From Dirofilaria immitis (Eukaryota > Nematoda > Chromadorea > Rhabditida > Onchocercidae), in assembly GCA_024305405.1 (NCBI GenBank), contig JAKNDB010000066.1:682001-746000 (forward strand): DNA of 64,000 bases, written 5' to 3'. The notes below the pieces were generated by a model that worked only from the letters and a program-made list of their open reading frames with translations, made no database searches and was not told the DNA's origin. Shown here piece by piece: positions 47,928 to 61,200 of this stretch (positions are counted from its first letter, which is position 1; every line of letters starts with the position of its first letter). Both the position numbers and the translations under genes were made by a program.

Positions 47928-50900
47928 TAATTTTTGCTTATGTTAGCAATAATAAACTATTGTGATGTAAATATTAATATAATAATATGATATACATATT
48001 CTCTGGGAAATCAATATCCTTCAAAATTACATTATACTTTTTAAATTTAATTAAAAACGAAGCGATCAATAGAATGGAGAAACTAGCTAATTCGAGAGCA
48101 ATATGATGCCTTCTATAAGAATAAATATAATCAAAAATAAAAAATTGATTATAAAATTGATGAATATAAAAATTATTTCTCTAAATGTTGCAATATTGCT
48201 TGATGATAAATTTAGAAAGAAACGGCTTCGTCGCCCTTCAAAATCATATTAGACATTCATTATTAAGACTGCTGCTATGCTTAGCATACTGCTAATTTTA
48301 TAGATCTAAAACAGAAGCCTAGGCTTAAAAAGATTTCGATAAAATATCCTCAATGCTATTGATAGTTTGTCTAAAAATATATTAACATTTATTTTGACGT
48401 TTGCGATAATTTCGATCTTATCGAATAAGATCACTAGGAATTCCTCGTTCAAGGCGAATAATTGCAATTCCCGATCCCGACCACGGAGAATTTTCAAGGG
48501 TTACCAATACTTTTCGGTAATGGTATTTACATATTGAAATAAATAATTAATCTTTCATATATATATATATATAGCAAAAGAAAGATATAACTTATTATCA
48601 TTTCGAAATGAATTTTGAAAATAACAACATGACCATTTCCGTCATATTGTGATACTAACCATTCGCTAATCATAGCTGTTATTAATAATTAAATATATTC
48701 ATTAATTTTTGATTGATCAAAAATCTTCACTCTTCAAAGGCATATTCATATTCAACGAGTCAAGATTAAAATTAAATAGAAAAAAATCAGAATGATTGAA
48801 ATTCGGATTGATTTGATGTTCAATAAGTTATATTATTTATCAATCCATTGATGGAAAATAAAATTTTAAAATTGGATAAACAAAGTTTGCTCATCATTGC
48901 ATTCAATACAATGATTCATTGTGATATTGGAAATGGAACAATAGCAGGTCATTGCTTTTCTTTTCTCGATGTCATTTCGCTTTTTTCGAGAATGCAAAGC
49001 GTTAATATCATCATCCATTCTATTGCCTTTTTTTTCTCTGTGTATGTCTTCTATGCTTTCAAGTTGATTTTTTCACTCAATTTTTGTTTATTTTTGATAA
49101 ATTAAATTTTATTTTTTTTCTTTTTAATATTTTTTGAAATTGAATTAATCTTTTCCTCTTTCTCGACTTAACATAATAGCATTATTCTCGACCTAATATA
49201 TAACATCTTTCTCGACCTAATCCTATCAAAGCATTGCAAAAATTGCTGCAATCTAGCACTACAAATGTTAGTCATATTTCTGCTCATTGCAAGTTAGAGA
49301 AAGAATGAATCCATCGATTATGCAATCTCAGCAACATCATCATGCATTGGGCCGACGAACAGATGATCACAAATAGCCAGGTGTGATATATATATATATA
49401 CATATACGCATATCTTCATTTGATAAATGCTCCTCTCATCATTTTCAACTCATCATTTTCTCCTCTCATCATCTTTCAACCTTTCCATTTATTTATTTAT
49501 ATTCGCTAATCAAATTCATCTGTGTCTTTTTTGATTTATTTTATCAGGCGACTGATCTATTTTATCAGATGATTTAGTAATTTTTAACAAATTAATCAAA
49601 TATTAGCTAATAATGATAATATATCATAATAAATTGCCGCATGATCGATTCCTATCGATTATCGATCTGTCTATCTATATTATATTATTAATTATATTGT
49701 TATATTTTTATTTTATCTTAAACAATGAAATTTTTCATTCTTCAATTTATATCACTTCTTTGATTTCATTAATATATTATCAGCGATTTTTGTATTAATG
49801 AAAAAATAAACAAATAAATAAATCAAATTTCATTTTCTTTTCAAATTTCATTTCATTTCATTTCATTTCCGATTTTTTTCGATTCGAATATTTATAAATT
49901 TGTTTGAAAAAAAATTTTTCTTTTCATTTATTTACTTCGATTGAAAAGCAAAATGTATGAGCAGCGAACAAAATCGCTTAACAAAGCGATCGGAAACAAA
50001 ACATATAAAAAACAGAGAGAGACAATCTTTCGTCCATATATTTTAATCGTACCTCCTCCATTTTCATTCTTCGATCAACCGGCCATTTTTCGACAACAAT
50101 CATCATCGTATCGTATCTCTGCTTTCTAAACTATTTACCATCTTTTAATGCTCTAATTTTTTTTTTTTTTTTTTAATCAAAATTTTATTAATAGGCATGC
50201 TGGAAAATGCTTCACTTTTTAATTGTTAAAAATTTTATGAATTAATAATTAATTAATAATAGATGGATAAAAAGAAAAATTATCATAAATCTTTGATTTG
50301 ATTATTAAATTTTGTTATCAAAATTTATTTATTTATTTATTTATTTATAATTATTATTTGGAAAAAAATTTTTGCACATATTTTATATTTATTTCAATTT
50401 CTGCTTCATTTATTTATATTTCTATTTTATTTTTGACATTTATTTTTCCAATTTTTAGTATTTTTAATAATTAAAATTTAAATAGAATTTCGAAATTTTT
50501 TTTCATTTTCGATTATATTTATTAATTTCTGATTATATTCATTACTTTTTTCTTTCACACATATATAATATATATATATATATATATACATGAATCTTCT
50601 ACAGTATCTATTTTAAATATTTCATTACAAATTCAAAAAATTGTGATAATAGATAAAATAGAAAAAATTTATGAAAACATTGTATTTTTGAAAATTTTTG
50701 GAAATAATCCAGAATAATGCTATCATTTCTTGGCTGACTAAATGCAATTGGCCAATGAATGAATTAGAAGAAATACATTTTAAGAATAATGGCATTGTCA
50801 ATTATTTTATATGGCCATCATATTTAATGTAAAGCCCGCATATATGCGGCCGTCATTTTTTTTTCTCTCATTTTCGATCAATTCAAATGTATGCACAATT

Positions 50901-52115
50901 TAATTAAAAATTCAATGAATTAATATTAAAATTATTTTAGAAAAATTTTTATAAAATATTTGTTTTGTTTTTGTTTTGAAAAAAAAAAAAATTAGAACAT
51001 TTCATTAATTTTCAATAATAATTAATTGATTTTTTTTTGACTAAATTTCTTCAATAATTTAGCTAATTTTGAGAAGATAATTTAAATGTCAAAGAAGTGA
51101 ATTCTCTCGTCTTCTAACTAAACTCTCTTCTTTTATTTATTCCTCGACGAGAAAGGATTTAGTGAAATTTTGTCGCATCTCTCAATTTCCTTTTTGCTAT
51201 ATAACAAAAGTGATTATGATTGTGACATTTTACAAGGATGGAAAAAATGAATCTCTTTTGAAATAATTCAACTATCAAATCAATGAAGTTGATCTCTGAT
51301 CCCTCTTCCTATCCCTACTTCTTAATATTATACCTTAATTAAGCGAATATATAAATACTTTTTCTTATCGATAATTTATTGATAATTTTTTTCTTTTATA
51401 AATATTAGAGAAGTTCTGAAGATAATCGATTGAGGAAAGAAATATTGCAAAATGAAATGATATCATTTTGATTATGATAATCATTTCATTTACGCTTGCT
51501 TTTTTATCAATTAATATACCTTTTAAATGAGCTATTTATCATTTCTCATTTATCACATATATTTCATTCATTTAAATGATTTTTATTAGATCTTTATTGC
51601 TTACGGTAAGTTAATTTTCATTTCTATACGAGAAATTTCTATTTAATTAATTATTTATTGCATTTTATTCGCTTATCAGCTCAAAAATTTTTTTGCTTAT
51701 CAGATTAAATTTTTTATCAGTTTTATTTTGAACTTTAATAGAATTGAAAAAAAAATTTATTTTTTCAAATAAGCAAAATATTGAGTAATATATTGGATTT
51801 TTTTCTTTTTTTTTTTTTTATGTTACTAATAGTGCTAAGTTTTATGCTAATGAAAATAGATGAAAGTTTTAAATATTAATGAAGCCTGGGGCTAAAAGGA
51901 AATTAATTTTATTTTTATGCTTTCAAATATATTAGAGGTTATTTTTAAAAGAGTGATTGAAAAGTTAAACGAAGTATAGTAATAAATGAATGAATGGTAT
52001 AAATAAAACAAAGTATACTATTATGTTGAATATTTTCAAGTATGTTTACAAATGAATATGAAATGTGACATGATGTGCTTATCTTTCAAAAGATTAGCGA
52101 TTTTCTCAATTCTCG

Positions 52116-52145
52116 TCTCTTTCTCTCTCTCTCTCTCTCTCTCTC
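52116..52145. repeat. CT microsatellite
   Basis: (CT)n pyrimidine tract. The open frame over it (52052-52249) is a by-product. Confidence 0.9.
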
Positions 52146-52748
52146 CCTTTTTTGTTTTCATCAATTTACTACTCATTTCAATTATTTATTTATTTGTTTT
52201 TTTAGGAAAAAAAATTAATAAAAATGATTGTTACAAAATGAAATATTAATTATAAATTAATTGGAAATAAATTTGTAAATAAATAAATTAGAAAAATAAA
52301 ACGAATCGAAAGGTCAAAGTTTATTATTTTATACTTTTTATTCTAATCTAATCGTAACAAATTGACTATAAATTGTTAGATAAGCAAAATTTTCAAAATA
52401 AAACAATAATCTAATTTAGTAACAACTGACATATGAAATTGAATATTTTTATGTCAGTAAATTGAATGATAAATGTCAATTTTCCAAAAAAAAAAATCTA
52501 TTGATATTCTATGCTCTAGGAAGATATGTATTTTAAAAATATTGACTAATATGAATTAATAGATAATCAATTATCAATTAGCTTATATTGAAATTAATCA
52601 ATTTGAAATGATTAATCGTTAAAATTCGATAAAATTTATTTCAAAAATTCTCGACCTGTTTCATAATTTTATAGGATATAATAAACTAATCTATTCTTAT
52701 CTTCGACAAGTAGCAAATTTCAAAGAAAAGGAAAAGAAATGAGAAACA

Positions 52749-52787
52749 ATGGGACTTTTTCCTTTACCAAGTTTTTCCAGACGTGAG
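52749..52787 (+). CDS. candidate alternative first exon of the KCC gene
   Basis: ATG followed by 12 further codons (MGLFPLPSFSRRE) and a strong donor, GAG|GTAAGC. Splicing in phase 0 to the acceptor at 55231-55236 would read Arg-Thr and then continue in frame into the KCC ATG at 55243, giving an N-terminal extension of 15 residues. Phase, donor strength and direction all fit, but the intron would be 2.4 kb and no transcript evidence is available here. Confidence 0.4.
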
Positions 52788-55242
52788 GTAAGCACATTTT
52801 TTACTTTACTTTTTTTTTTAAATTTAAAATTTTCAATTTCATTTATTAATTTCTATAAAAATCATATGACTTAATGATGATCCTATCTTTTATGCCCTAA
52901 TTTCATACCTATTAATTGCTTATTTTTATGCTTAATTTGTTTTTGCCAACTTTGTTAAATAAACTTTGACAAAAGCGGGAGAAAATTTCTTCATCAATTC
53001 TTCATCAATGAATCACTAAAATAACTATTAAAAAATTTGAAATGAGAATATCACACCACTAACTATTTCATTTTTCCTTCAAATGGCATTTTCCACATGG
53101 TTAAATCGATGGACAAAATATCTTTTCCTTTCTTCTCCGTTTTTTTTTCCTTTTTTTGAAAATTGAACCTTTTTTTTTTTTTTATAATTCAGCAATTTTT
53201 CTCAACAATATTTTTCACCGAAATAAACGCCTTTCTTGAAATTTTTAAAATTTATTAGAATTTTCATTTATTTCTTTTTTTTTTTTGGTTCAAATTTCTT
53301 ATCCAACTAATACTAAGAAAAGAATTGCTGAAAATTATTATTTTTTTAACATTTTTAAATTTATATTTTTTTATAAAAAAAAATTGAAATGGAAAAAAGT
53401 AGAATTGATGTAAAATATGAACGTTTGAGAAATTTAAATGAATTGAGAATCTAAAATTTTTATCTTTTTTCTGACTTATTCAAATATCTGATTCTGATTC
53501 TCATTTTGAATTTTCTTTATCATTAGTGAAAACAACTATAAGTTCAATTTTTATCGATAACAACAGGTTAATTTAACAATGCCAATGCAGACTATTCCTA
53601 TTAATTGTATAAGTTACAGATGAATTATATTGTGATCAAACTAAAATGAACGATCATAATTACGAGTTGATTAAATTAAAGTTTAGAATTTCAAGTTACG
53701 ATCTAAAAAAACTGAATAAATCAGCATTAGAATTTGAGAAGTTTAAGATAATCAATATAGATTTTTTTCACCTTAAGGAATTGTTCGCATATTAAATCGA
53801 TCACTCTCGATATTTTGCTTGATTCTAATGAAAATTCTAGGTAAAATAATAGACCTGATACTGTGAGGCAAGAGTATATGAGAGAATAGGAAGATAGTCA
53901 ATCGATCAATATCAAATTCCAATGTGCCAAATAAATCTGTGAATTTTTTAAATGCCAAATTTTATTAAAATCTTTAAAAAAATTAAAAAAGATCTTTGAT
54001 CTCATTTCCTTGCTTGATCAAACTTCCTCTCTTAATTGTGGAATGATGAGTACGACAGTTTACGGATACCCGTTTCAAATGCAGCGCCTTTCTCGAGAAG
54101 CATGACATCCGGAGTAAATGTTACTTACATATATTACACATTATACCTGTTGCATTAAACTATCTTTAAATTGTATTTAACCTGTTCCTTGTTGATATCA
54201 AAAATAATTATTATGGTAGCTATGAGAATACTCTCATATAATAATTCAATTCTTGATTTGATATGTTTCAATCTTCCGGATCCAGATTCATTAACGATCA
54301 ATCGCTTGCTATTCCCTGATCAAACGATTTCATTTGCATTTTTATTTACAATAAATTTATTCTCTTCCATATTAATCAAATTCATCGTGACTGTAGAGAT
54401 TCTTACTGTATACTTACAGTATAGCTTAAATATACTATAAACAGAGTCTTCATGACGTGTATTGTAAAAATGAAATTATCTCCTTAAATATTACGATGGG
54501 ATGTTTGGTACAAATATATTGCAACGATTAATATCTGTGATGTTTTAAATTAATATAGGAAAGTGGAACATCTTTTTTTCACATAGGGCAAATATTTATG
54601 ATTTGAAACTGATTTTGTAAAAGAAATTTTCATCAAATAACGTATGTGCAGACTTAGACGATACGATATAATACGGTAATACAGTACAGTATATAATATA
54701 TGAATTATGGGTTGAACATACGCTGCAGGTACGTAATGTGAGCTTAATTGCGTACAATACGTGAAAGAAGCTTGTAAAAACGTGCGGTATTTTTTTCTTA
54801 AAATAATAAGCAAACAGATCGTAATTTATTTTTACGTGTAAATTTATATAAACTTAATTTAGAATCCATCTAAAGACAGAATTACAGGAAAAGCATATTG
54901 GATGGCTTCAATTAGAGAAGTACGATAAGTTTAAAATAATCGTAAAATTGAATTAGATCGAAGAATTTTGTCTTAGCAACCAGTGCTTCGTATTAGTTGT
55001 CAAAGAATTTTTTTGCTCATATTAATCACGCCTTCTGAATTTGCTTTGAAAATGGATTCTGTTTTGAAATCGATTCTATATTACGTGAAAAAACATTTAT
55101 GCACACAGTCAGTATTCTGCTATTTCGATCTGAAGGATAATAATAGATAATTTGGCCGTCTGATGCATGATTATTTATTTTTTTCTTTGCTTTTTGATAT
55201 TACAAACCATATATATCTCTGTTCGCTTTTATTCAGAGAACA

Positions 55243-58200
55243 ATGGATAACGCATCGGATCATCTTAACGGGAACAGTAATCAGAAGGTTAGTTTACGGG
55301 AAGATTCGATGGCAACAGAAATTCCGCTCAAAGTCGATGATTATTGCACTGTAGTTACGGTTGCTTCACGAACAGAAGATGATGATTTTCATGAAGAAGT
55401 TTCGCTGCTATTATCTATCGATGATACTGTCAAAGGTTTATTATCATATTTATTCATTAAATTGATAATTGATGAAAATAATAGTATCTCATCATTCCGA
55501 TTATTCATCGGAAAATAATTATTTTTGCAATTTCTATATTTTAAATGATAAATTCATTGAAAAAGTTTGATTCACTTAAACATTTTATCATTTCAAAAAA
55601 AAATAAAATAAAATCAAAAAAATGTTCAGCTTAATATTTAAGACATAAATGATCCTAAAATTTTGCTTCATTTTTCGTCAAATTTATGAAAAATACCACG
55701 ATAGTTTATTGCGATATGAAAATAATTACGAATAGTATGAGATATAGTTAAAATTATTAATTGTTTATGTCTTAAATATTAAGCAGGACAATGTAACACT
55801 GCAGTAATGTTATAAGATTTGGCTACATTTATACAAAGTAATTATTACCTGATCTACATCAAAATAAATTAATTTAACTTAGAAACAAATTTATATTATT
55901 AAAAATACTTTATTTTAATCGCAAATTTAATTTATATACAAAGCAGTTATTTGCAGAAGAATTATTTGCATCAGATGATGAAGAATCTTCAGCCAATGGT
56001 GATACAATTAAACCGAACATGGGACATACAAATTTGGAGCTTTTCGAAGATACAGCAGCCGAATTGTTCTCTCAATACTTGAAAGTTTTTACGCAGCCTC
56101 AAGCACTTGAAAGATCTGAAAAGGTGCATTTGTAGATTTCCAAATAATTCTATAATTTAACAAAATATTGCTATAATTTAAATGTTGAATTCATGCTAAC
56201 ACTCACAAACAAAACTGATCGATTTCTGTGATTTTAAAAATTTCTCAAAGGATAAAAATCTGGCCATGTTCTGGCCATGATATCTTATCATCTTTCATTA
56301 TATGTTGGAAATGTTATTACTATTAGTAATGTTATATCACCCCAATATTACAAGCAAAAATTTTTAGTCTGCAAATTTGGGCACATTATTTGGTGTATAT
56401 TTGCCAACTGTTCAACATATCTTGGGTGTAACCATGTTCATACGTCTTTTCTGGGTTGTTGGAATTGCCGGCATATCACAAACAACTTTACTTCTTGCAC
56501 TCTGCTGCTTAACTGTATGTTTCAACTTTAAATTAATGAATTTTTGATCATCAGTTAAGTTTTGCTTGCAAAGTTGATGGAGAAGAAAATTATTCAGAAT
56601 TATCTTTTTACCATTCATAAAATAGTATTAATTAGTTAGCCATTAGTAATTAATTATCATTCGATTACCAGCTCCTCATATCCAATTATAAAGATATTGT
56701 ATTTTAATAACTATCTCTATTTATTGCATGTTTTGGATAAGAAAATGATCACTGTTCGTTGTAGACTTTCATAACTAGCATCAGTTTGTCAGCAATAGCT
56801 ACCAATGGAGAAATCAAAAGCGGTGGCGCCTATTACATGCTGTCGAGAAATCTCGGGACAGAATTTGGTACAGCCATTGGTATATTGTTTTATCTGGGAA
56901 CGCAGTTGCCGCCTCTATGTATCTAGTCGGCGGAGTTGAAATTTTATTGGTGTGTATTATTATATACATGCTGAAACTGTATCATTATAATTAATAACTT
57001 CGACATTTCAATTGCAAATCAGTTTGATTCTATTTCTTGGCGCTGATCAATTTTCTTCCAAAATTTTACTCATTTTTCAGATTTACATTTTTCCTGATCT
57101 TACAATTGGTGGTCGAGAAGTGCAGTCACAAACAGGTAAAATTTTTATGAATATTGTTGATTGTTGATTAGATTAATGATTTAAAAATAAATCTTATTTC
57201 GTGGCATGTTTCCTGGCGTTTTAACAATTGCAGAAGAAGTGAAACATCGCGCGGAAAAATCAAAATTCAGTAATTCAATAAACAATAGTTGTTATTCTTA
57301 AACTTCTATAAAAGTTCATTTCTTATTTCATTATTATTAAATTTAATACAAAACATGGAACTTGTATAAACATTAAATTATTGTGATATAATTTATTTCT
57401 TATTTACAGATATGTTCGGTATGATGTCGCATAATCTGCGAATATATGGTACATTGTTACTATTGCTTGAATTTGTTGTTGTAGCAATGGGTGTACGATT
57501 TGTGCAGCTTTTGCACCGGTATGTTTGTAATTTCGATACTTTTTAATTTGAAACGTTGTATTGATTCATTATTGAATTTTGATATTTCATTAACTTTAGA
57601 TTTCACTTTTATGCGTTATTTTATCAATATTGTCTTGTTTTGCTGGTGGAATTGAAAAATCGATTAGTCCAGAGAATGGACAAAGGTTAAAATTATTCGC
57701 CTTTTTATCATTTATATTTTCATCAACGATGAATGTTTACATAGAATAATTTTAATTAATGTGAGATTCATCGATTATTTGTGAAATTAAAGTTAATTCA
57801 GTGATAATTTGAGAAATTAAAATTAATATTATAAGGATCGAGAAAGGAGCATTATGTAACTAAATATCTATCATTTTAAGAGTATGTAAAATAGGCGACC
57901 ATTTATTACAAGCACAAGTATTCATGCCAAAAATGTCTCAATTACGCATATCTGCGAATATTGCAATGAAAAATACATGTAAGTTTTTATGAACTATAGG
58001 AAATCGTGTAATTTTGATGAGCAAATTAAAATGCTATAATTTGAAAGTCTTAAAATATTTCATAAATATGTATAAGGCTAATAATGCATAAGACTAACTA
58101 ACAAATAGACAGTTCGATAAAATATTTAAAAGTGTCAAGTTCCGTCATAATCACCTATAAAGACCACTGATTCTTAATTAATCAGAACTAATTAAGCAAA

Positions 58201-61200
58201 AAAAGAAACGGATCTTTTGCTCTGCATGAATAACTCCTATCCTGAGGATCAGTGGTTAAATTAACTTTAGATTAAAATTTCATATTAATACCGTTCAATA
58301 GGATTTCGTTGAAATGATGGATATTAGGAAAATATACTTTTAGATAAAAGTGCTTACTTTAATGTACAGAATTATTGGCTATGAATTTTTATTTTCAGAA
58401 GTAAAAGTGTTACAGAATACTGCAGTAATAATACATGCTTTTTGCCCATTAGATGTGTGAATGGCTATCCAGGTTTTACGAGCGGTGCTATAAAAGGTTT
58501 TTTTATTTTTTAATTTGCAAATGCTTTTTCTTCTCGTTTTAATATATATTTAAATAATTGCCCAATATTTTAAATTAATATTTAAATTGTCAGTTGTAAT
58601 CTTTGATTTGGATTTGTAGAAAACTTGAAAACAACTCATTATATGAATGCTGATGAATATAAGCCTGGGAAGGCAGCAAATACTGATATAGAAGTGTATC
58701 AAGATGTGAAAACTACATTTTTCGTACTATTGGCTATTTATTTCCCAGCAGTTACTGGAATTTTAACAGGAGCTAACATGAGTGGTAATGTTTTCTTTAT
58801 TTGCCCAGAATACGTTAACTAGCACCAAAAGAAATGATTATTTCGGGATGTGTATCTCTTGATTTATCTCTATGATTTTTTTCTAAAGAAAAAAGATAAA
58901 TGAGAATTTGTAGGAGATCTCAAAAATGCGCAAAAATCAATACCATCAGGTACATTGGGAGCGCAATTGACCACTTCATTCATCTACTTTGCGCTTGCTT
59001 TAACATTTGGTGCAGCAATCGATGGAGATGTATTACGAGACAAGTAAGTACTGTATAAATTATTTATGTTTTTATCTCTGTGTATCATTTATTGATCGCC
59101 GACATTGAATATAACCTGTACTTTATAAGTAGTGTTTAATATACAAATATGCTTTGTATTTGAAGATATGGGGCATCGATGGCTGGTAGTATGGTTGTTG
59201 CAAATTTGGCATGGCCAAGTCACTGGATATTGTTAGTCGGCTCATTTACTTCGACATTTGGAGCTGCCCTTCAATGTTTATGTAGTATGCGTTTCTTCTC
59301 AATGATTCTCATAAATTTTCAATCTATTCAAAACAATCATTATAACTATTGTTGCTCTCTTTATTTCAACATTCTAATTATTTTCGAAATAATCTTTCTA
59401 TCAGAATATTTATTTCTTTCAAAAAATTATTAGGTGTTTTATAAGTAATTATTAATATAGTGTTTTACGGCCGATATTTTATCCTTCATTCTAGGCGCAC
59501 CTCGTTTACTTCAATGCATAGCTCAAGATGAAGTGGTACCAGAATTGAAGAGTTTCAGGAAATTAACGAAAAGAAATGAACCTTTCCATGGGTATGTATT
59601 AAACATTTTGTTAAACAATCGTATTATTTAATTAGCATCTTTATTATAATTGAGTTTGGTTGCTTTCATTATCTCATTCACATATAAAAATTCTTATAAT
59701 TCTTTATATATGGTATACATAGTAGGAGCAAGGCGATCTGCTGATTTATTGCTATAAAAATACAATTACAATTTTTGAACTATACTAGTTTTGTGCTAGG
59801 TGATAGTGGTTGATAATAACAATTTTTTAGAATGTGTTCTTATAATTCGAGTGAACACTTATTCTGCCTTGGTTTTTAGATCAACGATTTCACTAATTTT
59901 TAAATAATGCTTGAAGAACATATTAATTTGAAAGCATTTGTTGCAGATTGTTGATTACGACATTGATTGCTGAATTAGCAATACTTCTTGGTGCAATGGA
60001 TCATATTGCTGCAGTCGTTGATTTTTTCTTCTTGATGTGTTATGCATTTATTAATGTTATTTGCGCAATGCATTCTATCGTTAAGGCACCCAATTGGAGA
60101 CCGCGTTATAAATATTTTCATTGGTAAGTGCTAAACTTCATTGAAATCTGTCGTATTGAGCAAGAAGTTTTAAGAGACTTCATTTAGCATTTAATTGATT
60201 ATTTTGCTACATTTGTTGCGCATAAAAATTTTAGTATAAAATAAGCATACTTAATTGAGATAAATGACAATTCCAACCTGAATGCTGAGAAAATACATGT
60301 AATTCAGGTCACTCGCTCTACTTGGTGCATTTCTGTGCCTTTTCATTATGTTCACAACGCATTGGGATTATGCCATCGTTTCATGTCTTCTTTGTTTTTC
60401 GCTTTACAAATATACGGAGTACAGAGGGTATTTTATTTTTATTTGAATCGTTCTCAGGATTCTTTTTGAGCGATGCTATCGACATTTCTATGGAAAATAT
60501 AATCAAAAATATTCGCTTTCTTCTACCTATCATTTTAATCATAAGATTACAGGTTTTTATATTCCTGTTCATTAGACAAAAAATTGAAAGCATAATTTAG
60601 GGCAAACAAAGAATGGGGTAACGGAATGCGAGCTGTGTCAATTTCAACCGCACAAAAAGCTTTGTTAACGATAGATGACAACGAAGCATCACATCCAAAA
60701 GATTTCAGGTGATTACTTTACATATATTTTATATATATATTCTTATTCTCATTTTTTTTGAATCTTATATTCTGCATGTGTGATCGATTAATATTGGAAG
60801 ACATCATATTTTAAGGCCACAGTTGCTACTTCTTTTTGCACTAAAATGGGAGGATGATCAAACTGATTTACGCTATAAGCGATTGCTTCATTTGGCATCA
60901 CAACTGAAAGCGAGTCAAGGATTGTGTGTGGTCGTTGCATTCCTTTGTGGTGATCCTTTCGATGAGAATGATCAAAATAACGCCAGTGAGGTGAATAATT
61001 TCTTATCTTCTACTTCTGTTTAATCACTACGTTTTAAAATGAGCTTCACCTCGTTCATTCGTTTCATTTGTTCCTCACCTTTATCTAGTAAAATATTTGT
61101 ATTTCGACGATAGCTTTGTTAATTGTTTCTTTCTTTAAAATAAAGGACATAGCAATAATGGAAATAATTTTTTGCAAAGTAATTAATCACCAAAATATGG

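Larger units (their letters stand above)
47861..55236. other. AT-rich intergenic region between BTBD8-like and KCC genes
   Basis: No complete gene is supported. It contains TA tracts (48556-48574, 50566-50588) and a CT tract (52116-52145). A possible alternative first exon of the KCC gene is at 52749-52787. Short open stretches elsewhere are low-complexity. A balanced 20-codon frame beginning MSTTVYGYPF near 54046 was noted and not accepted. Confidence 0.55.

Noticed and set aside
54046..54110. Short open frame beginning MSTTVYGYPF, as another first exon of the KCC gene
   Set aside because: It ends at a stop codon after 20 codons before any good donor. The GTAAAT donor nearby is out of frame.
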